A program made the translations under genes and the position numbers. Shown here piece after piece: positions 1 through 7,571 of a DNA stretch of 64,000 nucleotides; position 1 is the first letter of the stretch; each line of letters starts with the position of its first letter. Origin of the DNA: Microvirga ossetica (GTDB lineage Bacteria; Pseudomonadota; Alphaproteobacteria; Rhizobiales; Beijerinckiaceae). Location of the stretch: contig NZ_CP016616.1 in NCBI RefSeq assembly GCF_002741015.1, positions 1,347,501 to 1,411,500 of the forward strand, given 5' to 3'. The notes under the pieces are model-generated. The model saw only the letters and a program-made list of their open reading frames with translations, was not told the DNA's origin and did not search any database.

Positions 1-96
1 CGCGTAGGCGTTCGTCATCGTGCCTCCGAGGCCGAGGCAACTTGCCAGGACCGCGGTGCCGAACAACCTTGTGGTGTGATTGAGAAGTCGTGACAT
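1..96 (-). CDS. N-terminus of a secreted protein, cut by the window edge
   Basis: The ATG is at 96 on the minus strand and reads MSRLLNHTTRLFGTAVLASC, then a small hydrophobic stretch ending NAYA at the window edge. That is a basic n-region, a hydrophobic core and an AxA-like cleavage site, so a Sec signal peptide is likely. A GGGAG Shine-Dalgarno sequence lies about 10 bases upstream. Only 32 codons are visible, so the mature protein cannot be named. It is divergent from the permease at 442. Confidence 0.6.
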   Translation of the reverse strand, partial: MSRLLNHTTRLFGTAVLASCLGLGGTMTNAYA

Positions 97-441
97 AAGG
101 TGATCGCTCCCTGAAAGACGCCCGTGCATCCGGAATCGAAGCCGATGTGGCTTGCCGAGGTGGCGAGCGGCTGAGGTGGCGCGCTGCGACGTTACTGCTG
201 GGGGCGCACCGGCTTTTGGCCATACACTCATCGCGGCCGCAGCTTAGCATGCTTCACTTTTCGCGTAGATCGGGGGCTTCCCTGAAACTCACATTGGGAA
301 AACCCTGAGGCCATGCCGCATGATTCCTGCAGCGCGGTCCGCATCGGTCGATGTTCGGCCGTACCGATCGCGTCCGCGTCAGCCTTGCTGGAACTGTTTT
401 ACAACCTGAGCCATTGATCCGTCGCAGGGAGGATTGTTCCC
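97..441. other. Divergent intergenic region, nothing specific seen
   Basis: This 345-bp gap separates the leftward secreted protein and the rightward permease, so it should hold both promoters. A GGGAGG ribosome-binding site sits just before the permease ATG. I see no convincing operator palindrome, riboswitch or terminator. Confidence 0.5.
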
Positions 442-1863
442 ATGAGCGATCTGGCGACGGGCAGTGGCGCATCCACCAAGGCGGAGCTGGAACCCGAACT
501 TCACCGTGTGATGGGACCGCGGCTGCTGCTTCTCTTCATCGTCGGCGACATTCTGGGCACCGGCATCTATGCGCTGACCGGCCAGGTGGCAAAGCAGGTC
601 GGGGGCGTAGTCTGGCTGCCCTTCCTGGTCGCCTTCGTGATCGCGATGATCACGGCGTTCAGCTATCTCGAACTCGTCACCAAGTATCCCAAGGCCGCAG
701 GCGCCGCCCTGTATACCCACAAGGCCTTCGGGATCCATTTCGTCACCTTCATCGTGGCCTTTGCGGTGATGTGTTCGGGAATCACCTCCGCCTCCACGGC
801 GTCGCGAGCCTTCGCCGCCAACTTCTCGTCCGGCTTCGGCCTTGGCCTGGGAAGCCTCGGCATCACCCTCACCGGGCTCCTCTTCATGGCGGTCGTCGCC
901 ATCGTCAATTTCCGCGGCGTCGGCGAGAGCGTGAAAGCCAACGTGGTGCTCACCTGCGTCGAGCTCACGGGCCTCCTGATCATCATCGTCATCGGCATGT
1001 GGGCGATCGGATCGGGCCAGGGCGACGTATCCCGTGCCTTCACCTTCGAACAGCCGGGGGAGAGCGGCCTGTTCTGGTCCGTCATCGCCGCGACGACGCT
1101 GGCCTTCTTCGCGATGGTCGGCTTCGAGGATTCGGTGAACATGGCGGAGGAGTGCAAGGACCCCTCGCACATCTTCCCGAAGGTGCTCCTCACCGGCCTC
1201 ATCCTCACCGGCCTCATCTATATTTTTGTGTCGATCTCGGCCATCACGCTCGTGCCGGCGGCCGAGCTCGGAGAGGGAGAGACGCCCCTTCTCAAGGTCG
1301 TCTCGGCCGGGGCACCGGGCTTTCCGCTCGGCGTTTTCGGCCTCATCACGATGTTCGCCGTCGCCAATTCCGCGCTGATCAACATGCTGATGGCGAGCCG
1401 CCTTGTCTACGGCATGAGCCGCGAGGGCGTGCTCCCGCCGATCCTCGGTCGGGTGCATCGGAGCCGGCGCACGCCCTACATCGCGATCGCCTTCACCTCG
1501 CTCCTGGCCTTCGGGCTGATCACCTTCGTCGGCGCGGTGCCGGCGCTCGGCGGCACGACTGCGCTGCTGCTTCTCGGAGTCTTCACCGTCGTCAACGTTG
1601 CGGTTCTCGTGCTCCGGAAGGACACGGTCGACCACAAGCATTTCAGAACCCCGACGATCCTGCCGGTTCTCGGCGCGCTCTCCTGCGCTTTCCTCGTCGG
1701 GCCCTGGACCGGTCGACCCTCGATCCAGTATGTGATTGCCGGCGTCCTGCTCGCCATCGGCGCCGTGCTCTGGTTCGTGACCGTGATGGTGATGCGCTCG
1801 CAGGGGCTGAATCCGTCCGGGACCGACCTTCCTCCCATCGGCCACTCCGGACCCGTGAACTGA
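442..1863 (+). CDS. APC-family amino acid permease
   Basis: A 473-residue inner-membrane protein with about 12 hydrophobic segments. It opens with a cytoplasmic tail followed by GDILGTGIYALTG, the glycine-rich first helix typical of amino acid/polyamine/organocation (APC) transporters. Family knowledge predicts proton- or exchange-coupled uptake of an amino acid or amine; the substrate cannot be read from the sequence. The ATG at 442 is preceded by GGGAGG at a good distance. It appears monocistronic: the next gene lies 210 bp downstream. Confidence 0.85.
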   Translation: MSDLATGSGASTKAELEPELHRVMGPRLLLLFIVGDILGTGIYALTGQVAKQVGGVVWLPFLVAFVIAMITAFSYLELVTKYPKAAGAALYTHKAFGIHFVTFIVAFAVMCSGITSASTASRAFAANFSSGFGLGLGSLGITLTGLLFMAVVAIVNFRGVGESVKANVVLTCVELTGLLIIIVIGMWAIGSGQGDVSRAFTFEQPGESGLFWSVIAATTLAFFAMVGFEDSVNMAEECKDPSHIFPKVLLTGLILTGLIYIFVSISAITLVPAAELGEGETPLLKVVSAGAPGFPLGVFGLITMFAVANSALINMLMASRLVYGMSREGVLPPILGRVHRSRRTPYIAIAFTSLLAFGLITFVGAVPALGGTTALLLLGVFTVVNVAVLVLRKDTVDHKHFRTPTILPVLGALSCAFLVGPWTGRPSIQYVIAGVLLAIGAVLWFVTVMVMRSQGLNPSGTDLPPIGHSGPVN

Positions 1864-2073
1864 ACCTGCTCACGCAGCCTTCTCGACGGCATGGAGTCTG
1901 CGCGGCACCGGCCGCCTTCTCATGCGCGGCTTCACAAAAAAATAAAAGAATTTCAGCGGTGTGAAGCAGTTCACAGTGTCCGTTTGGGAAGTGGTGCAAA
2001 GTCCATTCATCGCCAACGGAGAACGTATCTCAGGCGGTACGAAGCGCAACACTTGATAGAGATAGGATAGCTC

Positions 2074-2400
2074 ATGGACCTCAACGTGAATGCCAGCCCG
2101 ATCACCCAGGTTGCAACCACCACCGCCGTCGGCGGCCCCGGCGTTCTCGGCAGCGGCGGCGACGCCATCGCCGTGACGAACCAGGATGCTGACAGCACGA
2201 ACATCCAGATGAGCGACCACGACTACTTCCCGTGGGGCGGCCCGGCTTATGACTTCGGCCCCGACCTCAACGTGAATGCCAGCCCGATCACGCAGGTGGC
2301 GACGACCACGGCGCTCGGCGGCCCCGGCTTCCTCGGCGAAGGCGGCGACGCCCTTGCCTTCACCAACCAGGACGCCGACATCTTCAACGTCCAGGGCTAA
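2074..2400 (+). CDS. Small internally duplicated protein of unknown function
   Basis: This 108-residue protein is two copies of a unit of about 39 residues that begins DLNVNASPITQVATTTA and continues GGPGxLGxGGDAxAxTNQDAD. A short Asp/Trp/Pro-rich linker (SDHDYFPWGGPAYDFG) joins them. There is no cysteine, signal peptide or membrane segment. The composition (Gly, Asn, Asp, Thr) suggests a beta-rich, repetitive, possibly surface or self-assembling protein, but this is inference. AGGAT lies 8 bases before the ATG and a very strong terminator follows at once, as for a highly expressed single gene. I do not recognise a named family. Confidence 0.75.
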   Translation: MDLNVNASPITQVATTTAVGGPGVLGSGGDAIAVTNQDADSTNIQMSDHDYFPWGGPAYDFGPDLNVNASPITQVATTTALGGPGFLGEGGDALAFTNQDADIFNVQG

Positions 2401-2415
2401 GACACACCTTCCCAC

Positions 2416-2451
2416 GAGCGCCATCGGCTCACAGCCGATGGCGCTCTTTTT
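2416..2451 (+). terminator. Strong intrinsic terminator
   Basis: A perfect 14-bp stem (GAGCGCCATCGGCT and its complement) closes a 3-nt loop and is followed by five T residues. It lies 15 bases after the stop of the duplicated small protein. This is the clearest terminator in the window. Confidence 0.93.
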
Positions 2452-2676
2452 ATTTGGCATCGCGGCGTCCCATCCCAATCCGGCAGGGTAATTCAGGACC
2501 TGTTGCAAAAACTGTTATGTGATGATGCTTCTAGCCTAGGTGAAACTTGAGAGCGTCGATTCATCGTTCTTTCGTCGGGTCGTGGAACTTACCGCCGGCA
2601 CACGCGCTTTCATCGGTTAATCGGAGCCTTGCTCGGGGGCTGCATGAGCTAGAAGTGCAAGCCAGATAGGTGCCCC

Positions 2677-2865
2677 ATGCGCCATAAATTCGAGACCGGA
2701 CAAGCTGTCGTGCCGGCACATCCTCGCAACGACCGCCATCATATGTATTATATTGTTCAGCTGCTCCCCGAGACCTCCTACGAGCCGCAATACCGCATTC
2801 AGCAGGTGGAGAGCGGGATCACCTGTGTTGTCGCCGAGTCGGACATCAAAATCGTGAAGGGGTGA
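2677..2865 (+). CDS. Small conserved-type hypothetical protein (62 aa)
   Basis: A short soluble protein beginning MRHKFETGQAVVPA. It has a central tract HHMYYIVQLLPETSYEPQYR and ends in ESDIKIVKG. The layout resembles short alphaproteobacterial proteins with an SH3-like fold that begin with a G-x-x-V motif, but no function is assigned. It is free-standing, between a terminator and the convergent epoxide hydrolase. It is kept because the composition looks like a folded protein and the same frame is not a shadow of another gene. Confidence 0.6.
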   Translation: MRHKFETGQAVVPAHPRNDRHHMYYIVQLLPETSYEPQYRIQQVESGITCVVAESDIKIVKG

Positions 2866-2966
2866 TAGACGTTCCGGACCCGAGCTTGGCTGGAGGTCGA
2901 TCGAGGCGATGGAGGTTGCAAGCGGATACGGCGCGCACATCGTGCGCGCCGCGCTTTTCACTGAAA

Positions 2967-4241
2967 TCAACGGAGCGTCCTGAACCCCGCGCGAACCTCC
3001 TGCGACAGGAACTCCGGCTGCTCCCAGGCCGCGAAATGCCCGCCTTTGGGGAGCCGGTTGTAATGCACGAGCTTGGGATAAGCCCGCTCTGACCAGCTCT
3101 TCGGCGCCTGGTAAAGCTCGTCGGGAAAGACGCTGACGGCAACGGGGATGGTGACGCCCTTGACGCTGAAGAACGGCCCCTTGTTTTCCCAATAGAGACG
3201 GGCCGCGGAAATGGCCGTGTTGGTCAGCCAGAACAGGGTGATGTTGTCGAGGACGTCGTCCGGCGTCAGCCCTTCCGGCTGTCCGTCGACGGAGCGCGCG
3301 ATCATCTCGTAGCTTGCGGGATCGTGGTCGATCATGAAGGCAGCCAGACCGACGGGCGAATCCGCAAAGCCCGTCAGCGTCTGCGGCCGGTCGCCCATCA
3401 GGATCGCGTAGCCGATATGCTTGTAGAAGGAGGAAATCTGCTCGCATGCGCGCTGTTCTTCCTCGCTCAGACCTGTGGGCGGCGGGTCGCCGCGCAAAAG
3501 CGCCTTGTCGATCTCGGGCGGAACCACGCCGGCCATGTTCGTATGAATGCCGACCAGACCCGAAGGGGCCTTTAGCGCCATCATGTCGACGACGATCGCC
3601 CCCCAATCGCCGCCCTGCGCGCCATAGCGCGTGTATCCGAGGCGCTTCATCAGCTCGATATACGCATTGGCGATGCGGACGGGATCCCAGCTCGTCGTCG
3701 TCGGCTTGCCCGAGAAGCCGTAGCCTGGCATCGACGGAATCACGAGGTGAAACGCGTCCGACGCGCTGCCGCCATGCGCCGTGGGATCGGTCAGAGGCCC
3801 GACGATCTTCAGCTGTTCGATGACCGATCCGGGCCATCCATGCGCCACGAGGAGCGGCATCGCGTTCTCATGCTTCGAGCGCACATGAACGAAATGGATG
3901 TCCAGCCCGTCGATAGTGGTGATGAAGTTCGGCAGGGCGTTGAGCTTCGCCTCGATCTTTCGCCAGTCGTATTTCGTCTTCCAATGCTGCGCGAGTTTCT
4001 GGATCGTCGCGAGCTGCACGCCTTGCGACGAATCCCTCACCGTCTCCCGGTCGGGCCATCGCGCCGCCTCGACGCGTCGGCGCAGCTCGACGAGATCCGC
4101 TTCCGGAATGTCGACGCGGAAGGGACGGATCGCGTCGCCTTCAGTTGCTTTAGGTTTGCCTTTGCGGAGAACGTTGGCCGCAATTGCGCCCGCAGAGGCC
4201 GTCGCGGGGGAAGGTTGATTCGGAAGTGACGGATTCGGCAT
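2967..4241 (-). CDS. Epoxide hydrolase (EHN-type alpha/beta hydrolase)
   Basis: The 424-residue product has an N-terminal EHN-type segment (IRPFRVDIPEADLVELRRRV, about residues 40-60) followed by an alpha/beta-hydrolase core. Visible motifs are the oxyanion-type HGWPGS, the nucleophile elbow GGDWGA with the Asp nucleophile, and the terminal GGHFAAWEQPE with the catalytic His. Family knowledge predicts hydrolysis of an epoxide to a diol. Of the in-frame starts, the ATG at 4241 has GGAG about 8 bases upstream, so it is preferred over an earlier GTG. About 40 residues before the EHN segment are low-complexity Pro/Ala/Ser. Confidence 0.85.
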   Translation of the reverse strand: MPNPSLPNQPSPATASAGAIAANVLRKGKPKATEGDAIRPFRVDIPEADLVELRRRVEAARWPDRETVRDSSQGVQLATIQKLAQHWKTKYDWRKIEAKLNALPNFITTIDGLDIHFVHVRSKHENAMPLLVAHGWPGSVIEQLKIVGPLTDPTAHGGSASDAFHLVIPSMPGYGFSGKPTTTSWDPVRIANAYIELMKRLGYTRYGAQGGDWGAIVVDMMALKAPSGLVGIHTNMAGVVPPEIDKALLRGDPPPTGLSEEEQRACEQISSFYKHIGYAILMGDRPQTLTGFADSPVGLAAFMIDHDPASYEMIARSVDGQPEGLTPDDVLDNITLFWLTNTAISAARLYWENKGPFFSVKGVTIPVAVSVFPDELYQAPKSWSERAYPKLVHYNRLPKGGHFAAWEQPEFLSQEVRAGFRTLR

Positions 4242-4561
4242 AAAAATTCTCCATGCGTTCCGGTCGCCACAGGTGGCGAGAGGCAAGACTCGGACGATCA
4301 CGAGACTTCTGGCCTTGTGCACACGTCACCGCGGAGCGGTCGCTTGGGACCCTCTCATTCGATGGAGGCTGAGGCGCCTGCGAACAGGCCCTCCTTCCGC
4401 GGGTTACACAACCACTCGGTTTGAGGAGCGACGTCGGCAAAGCTGTCGATTAAAAGCGGCCCGTCGGAGCCGAGGTTCAACGCAGAACGTTGATTGGGCG
4501 CGGAGGATACGCCTCGCTCGCCGAGCCGGCAAGCGAAGCGGTTGCAGAAGCAGGAGGGCGT
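4242..4561. other. Intergenic region, nothing specific seen
   Basis: This 320-bp gap lies between two leftward genes, the MarR-type regulator (upstream) and the epoxide hydrolase (downstream). It must carry the hydrolase promoter unless ohrR transcription reads through. Reading frames across it are short and basic and look like noise. Confidence 0.5.
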
Positions 4562-5098
4562 TCACTCCGCTGCATCGGGTTTCGCCCGCATGGCGCGCAG
4601 GAGGTTGTCGCGAATCCCGGCGACGGACTTCTGCACGGCGGAAAAATCTTCTCCGAGCCCGGTGGCTTCGACCAGCGACGCGGTCGGGTCCGCGTCGATC
4701 AGCTCGCGACCGGCCGGCGTCAGGCTGACCCGCACCTGCCGCTCATCGGCGGAGTCGCGGTGACGCCGGATATAGCCCATCGCCTCGAGCTTCTTGAGGA
4801 GCGGCGTCAGCGTGTTGGATTCCAGAAACAGCTTCTCGCCGAGCGCGCCGACGGTCTGGTCGCCCTCCTCGGAGAGCGCCACCAGGGCGATATACTGGGT
4901 GTAGGTCAGGCCAAGCTTGTCCAGGATCGGCTTGTAGGCCCGGCCGAAGGCCAGGTTCGCCGAGTAGATGGAGAAGCAGAGAAAGTTCGCGAGCTTCCTC
5001 CCCTCCCCGCCTTTCTGTGGGGAATCCGGCAGGTGCGTAGCCGGGTTCTCCGATTCCGATGTCTTGGTCGCTATCTTGGGCATGGCTACCTTGGGCAT
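4562..5098 (-). CDS. ohrR: MarR/OhrR-family redox-sensing repressor
   Basis: The 178-residue winged-helix protein contains LTYTQYIALVALSEEGDQTV, the recognition region FLESNTLTPLLKKLEAMGYI and the wing RHRDSADERQVRVSLT, typical of MarR proteins. Cys41 in ANFLCFSIYSANLAF matches the reactive N-terminal cysteine of OhrR. Family knowledge: organic hydroperoxide oxidises this Cys and releases the repressor from DNA. It is divergent from ohr, with a perfect palindrome between them. The N-terminal tail of about 35 residues is long. A second ATG at 5083 is an alternative start. Confidence 0.9.
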   Translation of the reverse strand: MPKVAMPKIATKTSESENPATHLPDSPQKGGEGRKLANFLCFSIYSANLAFGRAYKPILDKLGLTYTQYIALVALSEEGDQTVGALGEKLFLESNTLTPLLKKLEAMGYIRRHRDSADERQVRVSLTPAGRELIDADPTASLVEATGLGEDFSAVQKSVAGIRDNLLRAMRAKPDAAE

Positions 5099-5143
5099 GG
5101 GTCTATCCGCGATCTTCCGCTCGACCGCAATATAAATCGCACA

Positions 5144-5154
5144 CGATTAAATCG
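5144..5154. promoter_or_regulatory. Possible secondary OhrR half-site palindrome
   Basis: CGATTAAATCG is an 11-bp palindrome (CGATT-A-AATCG) whose core resembles the centre of the stronger operator at 5192-5218. It lies 46 bases before the ohrR ATG, a position suited to autoregulation. The call depends on similarity and position only. Confidence 0.45.
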
Positions 5155-5191
5155 GAAGTGCTTGACATAACCCCTTGCTTTCTCTATTTGC

Positions 5192-5218
5192 ATCGTATCC
5201 GAATTAATCGGATACGAT
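5192..5218. promoter_or_regulatory. OhrR operator palindrome
   Basis: Two perfect 11-bp arms (ATCGTATCCGA and its reverse complement) flank the spacer ATTAA. The site is 26 bases before the ohr ATG and lies in the divergent ohrR-ohr interval. A further imperfect arm pair, ACGAT...ATCGT, follows at 5214-5232. The AT-rich dyad and its position fit the known arrangement of OhrR operators. Confidence 0.82.
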
Positions 5219-5244
5219 TTAAATTGCATCGTAAGGATTTCGCC

Positions 5245-5640
5245 ATGACTGCCAAGGTTATCTTTACCGGAAAGACCCACAACACGGGCGGCCGTGACGG
5301 CGGCACCCGCAGCAGCGACGGCTTCCTAGACCTCAAGCTGGCGCAGCCGCATCCTGCGGCCGAGAACCTGTTCGGCGCAGCCTGGTCGGCCTGCTACATC
5401 GGCGCGCTCGAGCTCGCCGCCGCCCAGAAGAAGATCGCCCTTCCGGCCCAGCCGACGGTCGATGCCGAGATCGATCTGGTTCTCGACAACGGCGCCTATG
5501 TCCTGCAGTCCCGCCTCAATGTCAGCCTGCCGGGTCTCGACCGCGAGGTCGCGCAGACCTTGGTCGACGCGGCACACACGATCTGCCCCTATTCCAAGGC
5601 GACGCACGGCAACATCGCCGTCGAGACCAACCTGCTCTGA
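5245..5640 (+). CDS. ohr: Organic hydroperoxide resistance peroxidase
   Basis: The 131-residue Ohr/OsmC-fold protein carries the two catalytic cysteines in WSACYIGALELA (about residue 50) and HTICPYSKATHGN (about residue 115). It detoxifies organic and lipid hydroperoxides using lipoylated protein or thiols as reductant. The ATG at 5245 is chosen because translation upstream would run through the operator; the resulting length is close to the usual 140. It is regulated by the divergent OhrR. Confidence 0.94.
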   Translation: MTAKVIFTGKTHNTGGRDGGTRSSDGFLDLKLAQPHPAAENLFGAAWSACYIGALELAAAQKKIALPAQPTVDAEIDLVLDNGAYVLQSRLNVSLPGLDREVAQTLVDAAHTICPYSKATHGNIAVETNLL

Positions 5641-5963
5641 ACCGGATCGGCCGGGCCTGCCTCCACGGCGGGCCCGGTTCCCTTGGGAGGCGACGCAACG
5701 AGCGTTCAATCCGGCTACGCAACGTGCTTAAAGCGCGAGTTTCGCAGAAGCGCACCCGCGAAATCCCGATGCCGCGTCGATCAATGCCAAGCTTGCCGCA
5801 TCAGTGAACGGGTCTCGAACGGGATCCGGCGCCGACGCTGTGAAAACTCCGCCATTTGGAAGTCAAGCAGATGTGATAGCGGAATGACGTTCCAGAGACA
5901 GGGCGGAAGGAGTATGAATTCAGGGTGACCTGCGCTGGAAACGAAAGATGCCTGGAGGCAGCG
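5641..5963. other. Intergenic region with a GC-rich hairpin after ohr
   Basis: Just after ohr, CCGGGCC at 5651-5657 pairs with GGCCCGG at 5671-5677, a likely terminator without a clean T-run. The remaining roughly 285 bases up to the small secreted protein show no gene I can support. Confidence 0.45.
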
Positions 5964-6254
5964 ATGTGGAAGAGCACGATAGTGCTATCCCTTTTCATGG
6001 TGGTGACCGGTGCACAGGCGCAAGCACGCCCGTCGACGGTGGACATGTCGTGCAGCGCAAACCGCCAATTGGTGTTTGCCAGCGGCGCCATTGTCCTTGG
6101 CACCGGCGGCAGCACCTATGACCGGTTCGTTCGCGATCGCACATTCTGCCAGATGACCGAATATGCGCAGACGGCCTATGTGCCGAGTCTCGAAACACCG
6201 GTTTGCTTCGTCGGTTATCGCTGCAAACAAGGCCCCCGCGATTGGCTGGACTGA
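5964..6254 (+). CDS. Small secreted cysteine-containing protein
   Basis: The ATG at 5964 has GGAGG 7 bases upstream. The 96-residue product starts MWKSTIVLSLFMVVTGAQAQ, a clear Sec signal peptide with cleavage after AQA. The mature part has four cysteines (MSCSANR, TFCQM, PVCFVGYRC), which suggests two disulfides in the periplasm or outside the cell. No family is recognised. It stands alone. Confidence 0.65.
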   Translation: MWKSTIVLSLFMVVTGAQAQARPSTVDMSCSANRQLVFASGAIVLGTGGSTYDRFVRDRTFCQMTEYAQTAYVPSLETPVCFVGYRCKQGPRDWLD

Positions 6255-6344
6255 CGATCGTCTTGCGATCACCTCTGTGACCCGGCAGCAGATATTGTCA
6301 CGCAAGCCTTGAAGGCCTGCGCGAACAAGGCAACCGTTTCGATC

Positions 6345-7325
6345 TCATTCGATGACCGTGTCGGCACTGCTGATCAGGGATGGCGGGACCGTGATGCCAA
6401 AGGCCTCCGCCGCTTTCAGATTGATGAACAGCTCGACCTTCGTGACGAGCTGCACCGGCAGATTGGAAGGTTTTTCGCCGTTCAGAACCCTCCCGGCATA
6501 GCTGCCGGCGCGGCGATGCGACTGTGTGAAATCGCCTCCATAGCTCATCAGGCCGCCTGCCAGGGGAAAGTCGCGGGACTGCGTGATCGCCGGCATGGAA
6601 TAGCGAAAGGACAAAGAGGCAAGCTGTGGAGAGCGGAAGGCGAAGTAAGGATCCGAGGTGAAGACGAGTCCGCCCGCCTGTGCCTGGGTGGCGGACAGGA
6701 ACATCGCTTCGAACTCACCCTCCGTGCTGGCGTTCAGAACATGCAGCCGCACCCCGAGGGCCTCGGCCGCCAGCTGGAGGTTCTTCACCTGTGAGCCCGA
6801 GGTCGGGCTGGTCGGGTTGACGGCAACGGCGAAGGACGACGCGGTCGGACGCAGCTCGTGCATGAATTCCAGCCGCTTGCGCGAGACTTCCACGCTCAGA
6901 CTCGACACGCCCGTGATATTGCCTCCCGGCCGCGACAGGCTGTCGACCACGCCGAGCGCGACGGGATCGCCTCCCATCTCGAAGACGATCGTGATCGTCT
7001 TCGTCGCCGCTTTTGCAGCGACCGCGGCAGGCGCGCCGCCGGGCGCGGCAAGGACGGCGACGTTCCGGCTGGCGAGATCGGCTGCAAGTGCGGGCAACCG
7101 ATCATACCGGCCTTCCGCCCACCGGTATTCGATCGCCACGTTGCGGCCCTCGACATAGCCGACGTCGGCAAGGCCCTCCCGGAAGGCCTTGAGGCGGCTG
7201 TCGAACAATGCGGGCGATTCAGGCGCGAGATATCCGATGACGGGCATGGCCGGCGATTGCGCGCGCGCAGGAAGGGTCCATGCCGCAGCACCGCCGAGCC
7301 AGGTGAGGACATCCCGCCGCCTCAT
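6345..7325 (-). CDS. Orphan ABC-type substrate-binding protein (ABC_sub_bind family)
   Basis: This 326-residue protein starts MRRRDVLTWLGGAAAWTLPA, a Tat/Sec-like leader. It continues with PVIGYLAPESPALFDSRLKAF and the core VVDSLSRPGGNITGVSSLSVE, hallmarks of the ABC_sub_bind (TrpX-like) family common in Bradyrhizobium and Methylobacteriaceae. It has no permease or ATPase neighbour, as is usual for this expanded family. The ligand is unknown; some relatives bind aromatic amino acids. Confidence 0.85.
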   Translation of the reverse strand: MRRRDVLTWLGGAAAWTLPARAQSPAMPVIGYLAPESPALFDSRLKAFREGLADVGYVEGRNVAIEYRWAEGRYDRLPALAADLASRNVAVLAAPGGAPAAVAAKAATKTITIVFEMGGDPVALGVVDSLSRPGGNITGVSSLSVEVSRKRLEFMHELRPTASSFAVAVNPTSPTSGSQVKNLQLAAEALGVRLHVLNASTEGEFEAMFLSATQAQAGGLVFTSDPYFAFRSPQLASLSFRYSMPAITQSRDFPLAGGLMSYGGDFTQSHRRAGSYAGRVLNGEKPSNLPVQLVTKVELFINLKAAEAFGITVPPSLISSADTVIE

Positions 7326-7571
7326 CTGTTCAGCATCCTATGTTGATGGAGGGCTGAAGACGCAGAATGGAACATTATTCCAAAAGCCATCATCCGTTCA
7401 CCTCGACGGTTTCATCGGCAGCCGACGACTTGCCGGGATCATAGCGCATTATGAGGAAAAGTGGACCCGGTTTTCATTGGCGTGGCCCTTCGGGTCCGAT
7501 GCTCTAACTGCAATGCCTGTATCACGAAACCGCTTTGAACGATCCGGCAGATCGCTCATCGAGCGCTTCGC

